A stretch of 64,000 nt of DNA from Pardosa pseudoannulata (taxonomy: Eukaryota > Arthropoda > Arachnida > Araneae > Lycosidae). The stretch covers positions 104,918,756 through 104,982,755 of the forward strand of contig CM063503.1 in assembly GCA_032207245.1 (NCBI GenBank). Reading direction: 5' to 3'. Position numbers and translations under genes: made by a program. Position 1 is the stretch's first letter. Every line of letters starts with the position of its first letter. A model generated the notes under the pieces. The model made no database searches and had not been told where the DNA came from. It saw only the letters and a list, made by a program, of their open reading frames with translations. Of the stretch, positions 1 through 15,249 are shown in pieces.

Positions 1-2
1 TC

Positions 3-167
3 CTCAGAAAAAGGTTTTCCCTATCTGATTTTTCAGAAACCTATGCTCCCCAGTTCATCATTTTAAGTATTTTGAATAAATATATCATAGCTGAGTTTGA
101 ACCTGCTTCTGATTTGAATACAAATGATTTTGCAATGGCAACACTTTTGGTATTTCTGCGATCTTCT
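3..167 (+). other. Open frame running in from the left edge, unrecognised
   Basis: Frame 3 is open from the first base of the window for about 54 codons, ending at a TGA at 165-167. The conceptual peptide begins LRKRFSLSDFSETYAP and has a more balanced composition than the Ile/Lys/Asn-rich chance frames elsewhere. A pyrimidine-rich stretch ending in TTTTTCAG at about 28-35 could serve as a splice acceptor, so a terminal exon is conceivable. I recognise no domain, there is no in-window start, and AT-rich intergenic sequence follows at once. It could equally be the end of a transposon-encoded frame or chance. Confidence 0.2.
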
Positions 168-238
168 TGACTATTTTAATCTTAGTATTTTAACACATTT
201 CTTATATGTTATGTATAACAAATACTTTATATGTTTTC

Positions 239-1590
239 TTATTACGAATAACGATATAAATTATGAAAAACAGTACTTGTACACTATTGGTTACTTTTAA
301 CGCATATAATTAATTTAAATATAACATTTCCCTTAAAATATGTACTTATATCGTGAACAGTAGATTAGGTATGGTTTGTTTTGGAGTACTACGGTCTACT
401 TTTTTGCAACACGAGGGCTAATGAGACCGGAACCTACAGCTTAAAGCCGATTCAGGACTGCTACGAACATCCATGCCTTAGTGGGATTCGAACCCACGAA
501 TTCCGGTTCCGAAGGCCAGCACCCTAACTAATCTGCCATTGTTCGGCTGAACAGTAGATTAGAAAACATTTAAAAGGTACTAAATCATATTATATTTTTG
601 AACTAGAACATCATTTATTTAAGTTTTTACAAACGTTGACGATAGAAAGAGCACAATTTCGTTTCTTGCTTATTTATTAATATCACTTGTATTTGTAAAA
701 CAATATAAGATAGCATATTTTAAAGTCATGCAGAATTTTATTTATAAATTAAATTTGTTACAAGACAACATTATTATTCATCAAAGCAAAAGTAAAATAC
801 AGAAAATAAAAAGAATTTTTTTTATTATGAATATCGACATAAATTATGAAATACAGTACTTGTACACGTTTGATTACTAGCTTTAAAGACTATAACTAAT
901 TTAATTATAACCTTTTCCTTAAAATATGTACTTATATCGTAAACAGTAGATTAGAAAACATTTAAAGGAACTAAAACATTATATTTTTGAACTAGAACAT
1001 GATTTATTTAAGTTTTACAAACGTTGACGATAGAAAAGGCACTATATCGTTTCTTGTTTATTTATTATTATCACTTTTATTTGTAAAACAATATAAGATA
1101 GCATATTTTAATGTCATGCAGAATTTTATTTATAAATTAAATTTGTTACAAGACAATATTATTATTCATCAAAACAGAAGTAAAAAACAAAAGAGAAAAA
1201 GAAATTTCATAAAATGCACAACTGGAACAAAAAACTAAAAAAAAAATTATACGACAGCACAAAATGAATTAGAATGCAGTAGGCATCAGGTATGTTTTCC
1301 AGTTTTCAGAAAGAGATACTTAAGAAACATGTCCAGTTCAACAATATTATTATTTAATTATATTTTAATCCTGGTTTTTTCTATAACATCTATGCAATAA
1401 CATATTTTGTAGTCATAAGGACTTTTGAAAATAAAATAAATTCGTAAGTAGAATACATTATTAATCATCAAAACAAACGGAGAGAAATCAGAAAATAAAA
1501 GTAGAATTTATTGAAATACGTGGTCGGAAACAAACAAACAATGTGTTTCTACGAGATCATGAAAAGAATTAGAATGCATTGAGCATCGAT
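239..1590. repeat. Degenerate tandem array of about 0.4-0.5 kb units
   Basis: Unit A (about 239-815, including a 180 bp SINE) and unit B (about 821-1240) align through nearly all of their length. Shared landmarks are ataaattatgaa, acagtacttgtacac, aaaatatgtacttatatcg, acagtagattagaaaacat, a segment around caaacgttgacgatagaaa, and attattattcatcaaa. A third, more decayed unit (about 1330-1600) keeps a run near the attattaatcatcaaaac motif and a following gaattagaatgca motif that is also present after unit B at about 1264. The short frame at 999-1238 lies in unit B and has no conserved counterpart in unit A, so it is not a gene. Confidence 0.8.
369..548 (-). mobile_element. tRNA-derived SINE, copy 1
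   Basis: About 180 bp flanked by the 14 bp direct repeat gaacagtagattag (355-368 and 549-562), a clear target-site duplication from retroposition. On the minus strand the element begins with a tRNA-like head. This has an A-box-like segment and a B box matching GGTTCGAATCCCAC, the signals of an internal RNA polymerase III promoter. An unrelated body with a ...CTTTAAGC... stretch follows, then a short T/A-rich tail at the low-coordinate end. The same family recurs at 23616, 35437, 38690 and 57207. It depends on LINE enzymes for mobility and encodes nothing. Confidence 0.88.
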
Positions 1591-2335
1591 AATCTTTCTC
1601 AATTCCATCCCCATCTTGAGAAATAGTCATTCATTCTTTGAAAGAAAAAAGAGCAGACTAATGTATATTAAATAAACTTATAAAAATATTTGTATCTAGA
1701 TATAATTCGATTTAAAATATAACAGAAAGTTTTTAACAATGTTACTTAGATCTACTTTGATTTTTCAATACAAAACTGCAGTGATTACATTAAATATAAC
1801 ATTTGCAAATGGAAAAGTGCCAAAAATAAATATTTTTAAAAATTAATAGAATAAGAATAAAACTGCTGAGGTTGATGTTAACTGAAACATTAATGATTCC
1901 GATAAGTTTTAAAATTCAAATTACATTATACGTAAAAAATGATACCATATTAAAAGATATAATAAGGAAAGCAAAAACACGAACTCCGTAAAAATAAATA
2001 AAAGGAATATAATTTAGAAATATTTCCTCCATCTATTTTATATATAAACATGTATATTTAATGCTGTTAAATACCTTTGTTTCCAATTTTGTTTCCAATT
2101 CCAAGAATCTCACTTCGTAATCTAAAAACTAACTACACTTAAAATTTCTTAATACTGTAAAAGCAAATCCAAAATTTATCGTAAATGTGGATTCGAAAAA
2201 TACACAAATACCCACAAATATATTCGAGTTATATTACACAAATATCACTCATTAAGCTAAGCTAAATTCGTAATGATTTCCACATTATCAATCACATTCA
2301 GACTTCTTTGTGTATAAATACACACTTTATATTTA

Positions 2336-2446
2336 TATACATATATATATATACATATATATATACATATATATACACATATATATATACATATATATAC
2401 ATATATATATATACATATATATATATATCATGTGTGTGTGTGTGTG
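2336..2446. repeat. Compound (TA/CATA)n (TG)n microsatellite
   Basis: Alternating ta runs with interspersed tacata units end in (tg)n at about 2431-2446. The Tyr-Ile-rich frame translated through it is a product of the dinucleotide repeat, not a protein. Confidence 0.9.
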
Positions 2447-2976
2447 CAATATATCACAATTATTACGCCTAAAATACCTATGTAAGATTCTCTTTTTTCC
2501 CTTCTCAATCTTTCACATCTATTTTCCCAGCCACAAAATCTTAGAATTAAAAAGAGTGTTCGTTGCTTAAATTCTTTCTAATCAGTATCCCAAAGCAAAT
2601 TCTAAAATAAATGCTGATTTTCTGTCCACTCGCCACATTTTACAGCTCTTTCAATAAAATGGCTCATTTTACCAAAGATCTAAGCTCTTTGTGACTGTTG
2701 CTATCGCTGACTAAGTTGCTCTCTGTTGGGAATATTCTTCGTGTCATCTCGTTATGGGTCTGACATTGTAATAGGAAAGTGTTTTTCATGTATCATTACT
2801 TAATCTGCTCTTGTTGGAGAAACATGCCTTTTCTCAGTCTCGAATAACCTTGAAGTTCCAATTTGGACTTGCTCCTTTCTTGTAATGGAGCCACGACTGC
2901 AAATTTCTTAGGCTCACTCAATGAAGTAAGCACACTCAATTAATAATAATGACTAACTTTCTTATGTGAATGGCGG

Positions 2977-2980
<4 letters not shown>

Positions 2981-3010
<30 letters not shown>
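2981..3010. repeat. (AT)15 microsatellite
   Basis: Thirty bases of pure AT followed by gtataacatg. The same locus in the duplicate has gained a gt(at)32 block. Confidence 0.95.
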
Positions 3011-3014
<4 letters not shown>

Positions 3015-3251
3015 AACATGAAATATGTAGTTCACAAATATTTAATTAAAGACATCTTTAAAGTTATTACATGGTTTAAACTATGCTTCTTTTATTTTAA
3101 TTTATAATTTAAATGTATCGTATATGCAATATAATTTGTATATAATGTGTAGTAGACATTATTTTATATTTTCATATAATTTTGTTTACATTATGTATTT
3201 ATTTTCTCACTTACAGACTAAATTTAATTATCTTATCTTTCTACTTTTTAG

Positions 3252-3759
3252 CTCAATGTATTTGTGCTTTCTGGACAAACTTGAAGACTATCTGTAGCAA
3301 TGTACTTTCCCACGATGGTCCGCACGTGCATACACAGCTGTGGAATATATTTCCAAGAAGAATTTAGGAGCAGCTGTTGAATTTGAGTTTTAGTGGGGAC
3401 CTCTGCGGAGGAATTATAGATCACGTAGTAGCCGAAGTAACGGTCAAGCCCAGACAGGGATGTGGCCTTGAGATATGGGGGCAGGGGCTAAACAATGTCA
3501 ATTGTCATAAAAGAGGCTATTTTAATGAGCTTAGTTGTACACCCGAAGGCGATGCAGATGTGGAAAAATTTCCCCAACAAATGACTGGGTCAGAGAAAAA
3601 AGGAGCGTTGGACCGAGGTGTAAAGGTGGAAGTGAAAGTTAGGAAAGGAGTCGAAGTCGGGATTTAAGAGTGGCTGGACATCGAAATCCCGTGCCTGCAC
3701 GTCCGCACCGACGTACAGCCGGATGACAGCGACAGACTGCTCCACTGTAATTACTGGAG
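3252..3759 (+). pseudogene. GC-richer exon-like block with two in-frame stops, unit 1
   Basis: A block far richer in G+C than its surroundings is bounded on the left by a pyrimidine tract ending in TTTTTAG (3251) and on the right by CTGGAG/GTAAAC (donor GT at 3760-3761). It is laid out like an internal exon. One frame is largely open across it but is broken by TAG at 3365-3367 and TAA at 3665-3667. Between these stops it encodes about 99 residues including GDLCGGIIDHVVAEVTVK and CGLEIWGQGL; after the second stop it continues with EWLDIEIPCLHVRTD. I do not recognise the family. The stops suggest a dead exon or an untranslated or non-coding exon. No start codon fits. Confidence 0.35.
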
Positions 3760-4334
3760 GTAAACTTGATAATTATTCATAATTATTACCGTCTCAGAAT
3801 CTTTTGATTAAGAAATAACGCATAACCTAAAATACCTATGTAAGATTCTCTTTTTTCCCTTCTCAATCTCTTATATCTATTTTCCCAGCCACAAAATCTC
3901 AGAATTAAACGGAGTTTTCTTTGCTTAATTTTTTTCAAACCAGTCTCCCAAAGCTAACTCTGAAATAAATGCTGATTTTCTGTCCACTCGCCACATTTTA
4001 CAGCTCTTTCAATAAAATGGCTCATTTTACCAAAGATCTAAGCTCTTTGTGACTGTTGCTATCGCTGACTAAGTTGCTCTCTGTTGGGAATATTCTTCGT
4101 GTCATCTCGTTATGGGTCTGACATTGTAATAGGAAAGTGTTTTTCATGTATCATTACTTAATCTGCTCTTGTTGGAGAAACATGCCTTTTCTCAGTCTCG
4201 AATAACCTTGAAGTTCCAATTTGGACTTGCTCCTTTCTTGTAATGGAGCCACGACTGCAAATTTCTTAGGCTCACTCAATGAAGTAAGCACACTCAATTA
4301 ATAATAATGACTAACTTTCTTATGTGAATGGCGG

Positions 4335-4438
<104 letters not shown>

Positions 4439-4675
4439 AACATGAAATATGTAGTTCACAAATATTTAATTAAAGACATCTTTAAAGTTATTACATGGTT
4501 TAAACTATGCTTCTTTTATTTTAATTTATAATTTAAATGTATCGTATATGCAATATAATTTGTATATAATGTGTAGTAGACATTATTTTATATTTTCATA
4601 TAATTTTGTTTACATTATGTATTTATTTTCTCACTTACAGACTAAATTTAATTATCTTATCTTTCTACTTTTTAG

Positions 4676-5183
4676 CTCAATGTATTTGTGCTTTCTGGAC
4701 AAACTTGAAGACTATCTGTAGCAATGTACTTTCCCACGATGGTCCGCACGTGCATACACAGCTGTGGAATATATTTCCAAGAAGAATTTAGGAGCAGCTG
4801 TTGAATTTGAGTTTTAGTGGGGACCTCTGCGGAGGAATTATAGATCACGTAGTAGCCGAAGTAACGGTCAAGCCCAGACAGGGATGTGGCCTTGAGATAT
4901 GGGGGCAGGGGCTAAACAATGTCAATTGTCATAAAAGAGGCTATTTTAATGAGCTTAGTTGTACACCCGAAGGCGATGCAGATGTGGAAAAATTTCCCCA
5001 ACAAATGACTGGGTCAGAGAAAAAAGGAGCGTTGGACCGAGGTGTAAAGGTGGAAGTGAAAGTTAGGAAAGGAGTCGAAGTCGGGATTTAAGAGTGGCTG
5101 GACATCGAAATCCCGTGCCTGCACGTCCGCACCGACGTACAGCCGGATGACAGCGACAGACTGCTCCACTGTAATTACTGGAG
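4676..5183 (+). pseudogene. GC-richer exon-like block with two in-frame stops, unit 2
   Basis: This is the duplicate of the block at 3252-3759, with the same acceptor-like and donor-like edges, the same two in-frame stops (4789-4791 and 5089-5091) and no visible sequence difference. The unchanged stops mean the damage predates the duplication. Any function would have to be as RNA or as an untranslated exon. No family recognised. Confidence 0.35.
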
Positions 5184-5248
5184 GTAAACTTGATAATTAT
5201 TCATAATTATTACCGTCTCAGAATCTTTTGATTAAGGAATAACGCATA

Positions 5249-7014
5249 AAACAAAAAGAAAATTGTAATGAATTGTTGTATAAGAATAAACGTCGAGTAA
5301 TGAATGTTATATTTATTAATACAGATATAGTGTCTGTAAGTAATTAGTGTTCATAATAAAAATTTTATTTTAAATATAAGGTACATTTTTACTGTGTTTC
5401 CCGTTTGAGAACGAACACTGATGTTAGTGTTGTAAGTACATTACAACACTATCAATTAAAATTAAACCTTCTCTTCTTCTTATGAGAACCTTCTGTCTTA
5501 CACTCGTAAGTATTACGTGAAACAACAGGCCATTAGAAAAATAATTTTTTTTTAAATTCATATAACACCGTCTGTTACTATCTATTAATACTAATTATTT
5601 TATTGAAGACAATTGTCATCTGCTGTTACTCTTTTTTATTAGGGAGCGTATTAAATTTCCATCACTTTCTATCGATGTCAGATAGCAGATTATTGACAGA
5701 TGTTTCTTTAAATGAAATACCGATTCGTGAATGATTTAGTCCTATAATAAAATAGTGAATGCAATTTCATTTATTCCGTAACAAATTTTTCAATAGTAAT
5801 GATTTAAATTCCTATTTTCTTTAAAGGATTAAAAATATCTAGAATATACAATTCAGATGTATTTTGCTCAAAACATTTTTTAAAATCTTTATCAAAATTC
5901 AACATAAACAAATAAATTTGTAGTTTAAATGTACCGAAATGCAACTTATAGATCAAATATTTTTGTACACAGATAAAGTTTTAAAAATTATACAATAAAT
6001 AAATAAATTTACAATGTTGCTTCTTGAAGTCTAGTATAAATATAAATAATTCAGTTATTTAGAAAAAATACAATAACCTAATTCTTCTTCAAAATTTTCA
6101 GCGTAATCTCTTCGTATGATCTAGATAAACATTAAAGTACTCTTTATAACTTAAATCTTGTGATAAAAAATGAGGCAATTATATTTCCACTTGGACCGTA
6201 ACACACGTACCCTTAATTAATAAGATTATTTTAAAAAATTCTATTCATTATATATTTTTCGTGCTGTAGAATTTTTTTTCTAGTTTTTCTCTACTTTGTA
6301 TCTAAAGTCCAAAATTTCCTGATAAGAAAATCTCCTGTTATTAGATATAAAAGAAAGATAAAGATCTATTTTATGTTATTAGTTGGAAGTTGGGACTTTA
6401 TTTACATGCTCCGAAATAAAAGGGTGATACTATAGTGATTTTACTTTCTCTTTACAGAAAATGTCTCTATTTGGGTTTTACACTCTTGGCTGCAGATCCT
6501 CCCTTATCATTTCTGTTTCTCTTGAGTATCGAATCATCGAATATGTTAAAGAATTGAGAATACCTACCAAGTATAATGAAATTAAATTGAATATGAAGAA
6601 ATTTGAATTAAATTATTGATGAGGTACAGAAAATTAAAGACGGATCTATGGCAAAGTCAAAACAGAAATTTTGTTTTAAAGTACACTGCTAGCCTTTTAT
6701 TTTTATTAAAGAATAGTCTTGAACCTATTTGGGAAGTTTATTACAGTATTTTTTAAAGTAAGGTTGTACCCAGATACATTGTAGGAATTGCTATTTCATT
6801 TTTCATTACATTTATTAAAACATTGAAAACCCAACTTCCTATTTGTTGTAAAAATCTGTCATGTTAGAAATGTAAGTTTGATTTTGATTAAATTTTTAAT
6901 GCTGATTAAGAAAGTAACTCACTTTTAAGAGAGCAAATTAATGTTTCTAGCTGTTAAATGAAAATTAATTTCGATAATCACAAGAAACATTTATCATAAT
7001 ATATTTATTATAAA
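5249..7014. other. AT-rich sequence, no feature seen
   Basis: No sizeable frame, repeat pair, RNA gene or transposon end was recognised by eye in this stretch. Confidence 0.6.
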
Positions 7015-7110
7015 TATCGTATTTTAAGGACTATGGAGTACACTTTAATTTATAAGCATTTTTAAAAAAATATTAGTTTTCTCATTTTTTCATTGAAATC
7101 TCATTTCGAC

Positions 7111-7145
7111 TTTGAAATTCAATTTCATTGAAATTGAATTTCAAA
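7111..7145. repeat. Near-perfect 35 bp palindrome
   Basis: Two perfect 17 bp arms (TTTGAAATTCAATTTCA and its reverse complement) are separated by a single T. It lies in the pogo-like element just beyond the transposase relic. It could extrude as a cruciform or form a hairpin RNA, or may simply mark local slippage. Confidence 0.85.
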
Positions 7146-7313
7146 AGAAATTTATGAAAGTTATCATCTAAGCCTTCTTCCTGTTCTTCCTCTTCGTCGC
7201 CATTGATGTTCTCTTGATAAATAAGATGGTCTTCACTGCCATAGAGAGCGTTACTGAGGACACACTTCTTGAAAGATTTAACAATAATGTCTTCTCACAT
7301 TCTAGACCACGAC
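7140..7313 (-). pseudogene. Pogo/Tigger-like transposase, C-terminal relic
   Basis: The minus strand reads IIVKSFKKCVLSNALYGSED followed by an acidic tail with EEEEQEEGLDD. This is the pattern seen at the C-terminus of pogo/Tigger-type transposases: V-K-SF-K-CGI-NALDGTED followed by an acid-rich end. A stop lies just upstream of it, and the CENP-B-like DNA-binding and DDE domains are absent. It sits inside a TIR-bounded element (7017-7467), which supports the call independently. It cannot encode a working transposase. Confidence 0.6.
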
Positions 7314-7469
7314 TGTATTATACACTTGTTTTATTGAATGTTGTTTACGGTAATTTAAATCAAACAATGGATATTTTTACTATAAGTTCGAGTATAAGAC
7401 GCACTTGAAATTCGGAGACAATTTTTCGAAGAAAAATAAAAAAAGTCTTATAGCCCGTAAAATACGGTA

Positions 7470-11754
<4,285 letters not shown>

Positions 11755-12089
11755 TATCTAAGCTCCGAAATCTATTCAAAATTATTCCTTTTCTCCATCC
11801 ATTATTCTAAATCTTAATGTCTCCTCTCTAAATTTATCTTACTTTAACAGCCATCAAATTCAAACGAGGAAGTTTTTTTTATTCCTTCAGACGAACTCTG
11901 AAATTCTTTCTCTGAATTTTCAAAGCTAAAAATGATATTGCTACCATTGTAATAAGAAAGTAATAATTCTCCCAGGAAAAAATTTGTAACGACTAGCAAT
12001 GATAGTCATCCTGAACATAACACTTTGGCAGATGTCTGTAGTCAAAGTATCTCTCTTTAAGAAATTAATTGTTGTATCTGCATTTTCCC

Positions 12090-12370
12090 ACCAGACTTAA
12101 ACCCCACGGGGTACTAGGTTCTCTGCTCAAGGTTGGCATAGCGAGATCTACGCAGAGAGGATTCTGACACTGTCTAGCTCAGATTGCTTTGGATTTTGTC
12201 CTAATTTTGATGAAATGAAATAAAAATTACTTTCGGTCACGAAAAGTGATGAATTTATTCACGACAGAAGTTTAACGGGACTCTTGGAAGCCCAGTTTGT
12301 CTGGACTGAGGAAAAGAATAGGGACAGTTTAACGGGGTTTACCCTTATAAATATGGATACAGTTTGTCAC
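12090..12370 (-). mobile_element. Possible LTR-like fragment, minus strand
   Basis: This is a moderately GC-richer stretch. On the minus strand it begins TGTGACAAAC, shows a TATTTATAAG TATA-like site at about 12343-12352, and an AATAAA at 12254-12259 roughly 90 bp downstream. That spacing is common in retroviral-type LTRs. No matching second LTR, primer-binding site or coding remnant was found, so a solo or decayed LTR is only one reading. It could be any medium-complexity repeat. Confidence 0.2.
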
Positions 12371-12400
12371 ACACACACACACACACGTGTGTGTGTGTGT
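12368..12400. repeat. (CA)n(TG)n dinucleotide palindrome
   Basis: A (CA)n run turns directly into (GT)n at 12386/12387, giving a 28 bp perfect palindrome (12373-12400) with no loop. Pure purine-pyrimidine alternation on both sides makes Z-DNA or cruciform formation plausible. Confidence 0.9.
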
Positions 12401-12420
12401 ATTCAAATTAGCAGCCAGAA

Positions 12421-14220
12421 CTGCTTTGAGTAATAAATTTTTCTCCCTTATTAGATTATTGAATAGGGAAGTGTCTACAATTTTATAAGAAAAATTAATA
12501 ACAGCAATTCATTGGTTTAGGGAAAATTTGAATTTTTAATGAGAGAAAATTTATTAACTGAATCTAATTTTTTTTTCTTACATCTCAGTTAATTTTCTTT
12601 CTTTCTGCTCCTAATTTATTAGATTGCTTTTATAGGTAACATGCAAACATGATCTATTCCACTGAAATAATACAAATGAATCATAAGTAAAACATGTTTA
12701 AATATGTTTTAAGAACATGAGGTAATAATGAATAAACTATTGCTTTAGTATTCAAAACATAACGACAAATTAATTTAAAATAATTGTTTAAGCCACATGT
12801 AGTAAATATTGCATATTCAGCTTTTTAGCTCTTAAAAGTTTAGAGATTCATTGGAATGATCTTTCAAAGTATCTTTAAATATTAGTAAATAATTTCACTT
12901 TCCAAAACATTCTTTTTTTTATTTATACATCCTATATTATTATACTATAAAATGTCATAAATACTTTAAACAAAATATTATATTTTTAGCTAACAAAATG
13001 TTTTTAAACCATTTCATTCAACAACATATGTTTAGTCTTATGTTTTGAAATATTGAAATTGATTTTGGTTTCTCTTCTTGCGGAAGATTTTACGGTAAAG
13101 TATTCAATTTCTCCCAGGGGCAACCTAAAATTTTGAAACAGTTGATACGCCATTCCCGTATAATTTACTTTTAAACTTTTTTTACATTGTCCATGACATT
13201 TATTTATTAACTTCTCCGAAAATAATAGCGCATCTAGGGCAATAAATTCTGCATGATTAAAATGATTATATAATATTTAACGCGACATTGGACTCTCAGC
13301 ACTAAATTTTATTATTAAAACATACAAATTTATGTTGTTACAAACTGATTAAAAAACGGTTTGTAGCAACATAATAAATCTATCTATGTAAATGTAGTTA
13401 ATATTGGAAGGTAAAGTATAAATTATTTTTCGAGTTGAGCGCTTGACAATTAGTTTTATTGAAGATATTTTTTTAATAAATTTTAACGATCGTTTTTAAG
13501 CCTTAGATGATATAGTAATTTTTTAGAGAAAATAATAGAAACGAGTTAATAATCATGAATATATAAATGTTTTCCACTTAAAAATATATTCTCATGTTTT
13601 TTTCAGTACAAGATTAACAAACTGAGCAATTCAAAACTTAGAATAATGATTTGCAGTTGTGTTAAGTATTGACTTCTTATTTTTGTGTTACATGAAAACA
13701 CACAGAATAGTTAAATTAGTATATTTTTTGTCTTTACATTAAAATCCAAATAATGGATCAAACACGATTGTTTTTATGTGAATCTTGTGTTGGATCTGAT
13801 TATTTATATGATAGTTTATCAAACAGTCATTTTCGTGACCAGTTCAATTTAACTGCTACAAATGTTTTTTAAAATTTAATTTATAATATTTTTATTACTT
13901 TTATTTATTTTTCTGGTATTTACTTAAGATAATAATTTTTTTTTTATTATTAAGACATAATCCAAATTTAGTGTAACACAATTTAATGATAGAAAATATT
14001 ATTTTTAGAAACCAGAATATAATTATATTTATATAATTTATTCATAATTAAGTAAAAATGAAAATGTAAAGAATAATTTAAACAATTATGAACATAAATA
14101 AATAATAATTATTGAATAAAACAACTTTTCAACATTAATTGAATAAGTCAGTTTGATACTATAACAATACAAAAATCTTATTTAACTATAAAGCAACATT
14201 AACAGAAAAATAATCTAAAT
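12421..14220. other. AT-rich sequence, no feature seen
   Basis: No supportable gene, RNA or repeat boundary was identified. Confidence 0.6.
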
Positions 14221-14530
14221 CTATCATCAGGAGAATGCACCTTACGGAGGTAGAACTGCGCCAACAAAAGTTTGGCGTCCGTTTGCGAGAATCTAACGTA
14301 ACGGAGGAACCAAACACTGGTCAGCGCACAACGCTTGCATGAAAGAATGCAATTTGCCTATACTAGAGAGAGTCCTTATATAAGTAACTTTGATTAGACC
14401 GTAATGTTTGAAAACGTTTTCAAACAAGGACCAAACATGCCGCCAATTCCGACAGAATTAGACGAGAATAAAGTCGGCAACAAGCGAAACAGCTCATAAC
14501 CTTTCCCCGTTTTTAAGGATTATACCTCTT
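14221..14530 (+). mobile_element. Possible LTR-like promoter/poly(A) block
   Basis: A GC-richer island carries a strong TATA-like CTTATATAAG at 14375-14384 and an AATAAA at 14467-14472, about 90 bp apart, resembling the R region of an LTR. Another island with similar composition lies at about 14815-15240, and both contain the 11-mer gaatgcacctt (about 14232 and 15058). No coding remnant could be read with confidence between them. A non-autonomous LTR element is possible, but an ordinary promoter-like sequence cannot be excluded. Confidence 0.25.
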
Positions 14531-14585
14531 GGATAGTACAAGTCCTAGAGGAAAACTAAATTTCATTACACATTTCCTAAAAGCT

Positions 14586-14624
14586 ACATAACGTACTTCA
14601 TAACGTACTACATAACGTATAATT
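14586..14624. repeat. Short tandem repeat of cataacgtac
   Basis: Three near-copies of the ten-base unit cataacgta(c/t) with short spacers. Too small to classify further. Confidence 0.7.
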
Positions 14625-15249
14625 AACAATAGCTTAACAATAAATGTTATTACAATAAGGAAAAATTACTTGCTAACCAAAATTCCACATATCTAAGGAA
14701 AAGAGTAAACCGTTGTTCAGTTTATCTTCATTAGAAATAATAGTCTAGCCCATCATTTTATACTTAGAGTTTGCTGATTTCTAAATTTGAATCAAAACAT
14801 CATTTAGTTTCTGAAGTACCGTATACGGCCCTTCCTAAATTCAATATAACTTTGGAAGGAGAAAAATCCTTCCGTTGAATGAGGTTCCAAAACCGATTCG
14901 ACGAAACTCATTCTTCACTTTCTTGGAACGCATAGTCTAAAGCCTTTATATATAACTTTGTTCTAATATTATCCATTTGAACGCTGATTACTTACTTCAA
15001 TGAAAGTCAGGAACATTTTAGCCGTGCCTAAAGTTCTCTGATGTGGAACTTAGGAGAAGAATGCACCTTCTAAGAACATTAGAATAATAGATAATAGGGC
15101 AGCTGAAGCTATCAGCTGCAACGAGTTATCAACAGGCAGCTATCAACAATCATCTGTTACATTACGAGGCCTGTATGGTCCTTCCAAATGGAATTACAAT
15201 GTTCGTCTTACAGAAATAGAAAACTGTCACGTATTACGATCTAGAGGTT

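Larger units (their letters stand above)
2468..3825. repeat. Large tandem duplication, unit 1 (1358 bp)
   Basis: This segment is repeated immediately downstream at 3826-5248. From about 2611 to the end the two copies look identical apart from the length of one AT array and one visible substitution near the end (aagaaata versus aaggaata). The first ~140 bp (2468-2610) are clearly diverged from their counterpart at 3826-3968. Inside are an (AT)15 tract at 2981-3010 and a GC-richer exon-like block at 3252-3759. Confidence 0.92.
7017..7467 (-). mobile_element. Deleted pogo/Tigger-like (Tc1/mariner) DNA transposon
   Basis: The ends are inverted repeats: TCGTATTTTAAGGACTAT on the left and, on the opposite strand at the right, CCGTATTTTACGGGCTATAA. 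Both lie next to a TA dinucleotide (7015-7016 and 7468-7469), the target duplicated by this superfamily. The TIR also contains the TATAAGAC motif. Inside, on the minus strand, is a relic of the transposase C-terminus (7140-7313). At about 450 bp against 2-3 kb for an intact element, most of the gene is gone, so this is a non-autonomous deletion derivative. Confidence 0.72.

Noticed and set aside
999..1238. 79-codon frame MIYLSFTNVDDRKG...
   Set aside because: Lies in unit B of a decaying tandem repeat. The matching part of unit A is broken, so there is no sign of coding constraint.
3182..3367. 61-codon ATG frame upstream of the first stop in the exon-like block
   Set aside because: The first half is AT-rich intron-like sequence upstream of a splice acceptor, so the start is probably not real. 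Only the exon-like block is listed.
7214..7408. 64-codon plus-strand frame
   Set aside because: It is antisense to the pogo/Tigger-like transposase relic, whose minus-strand reading matches a known protein pattern.
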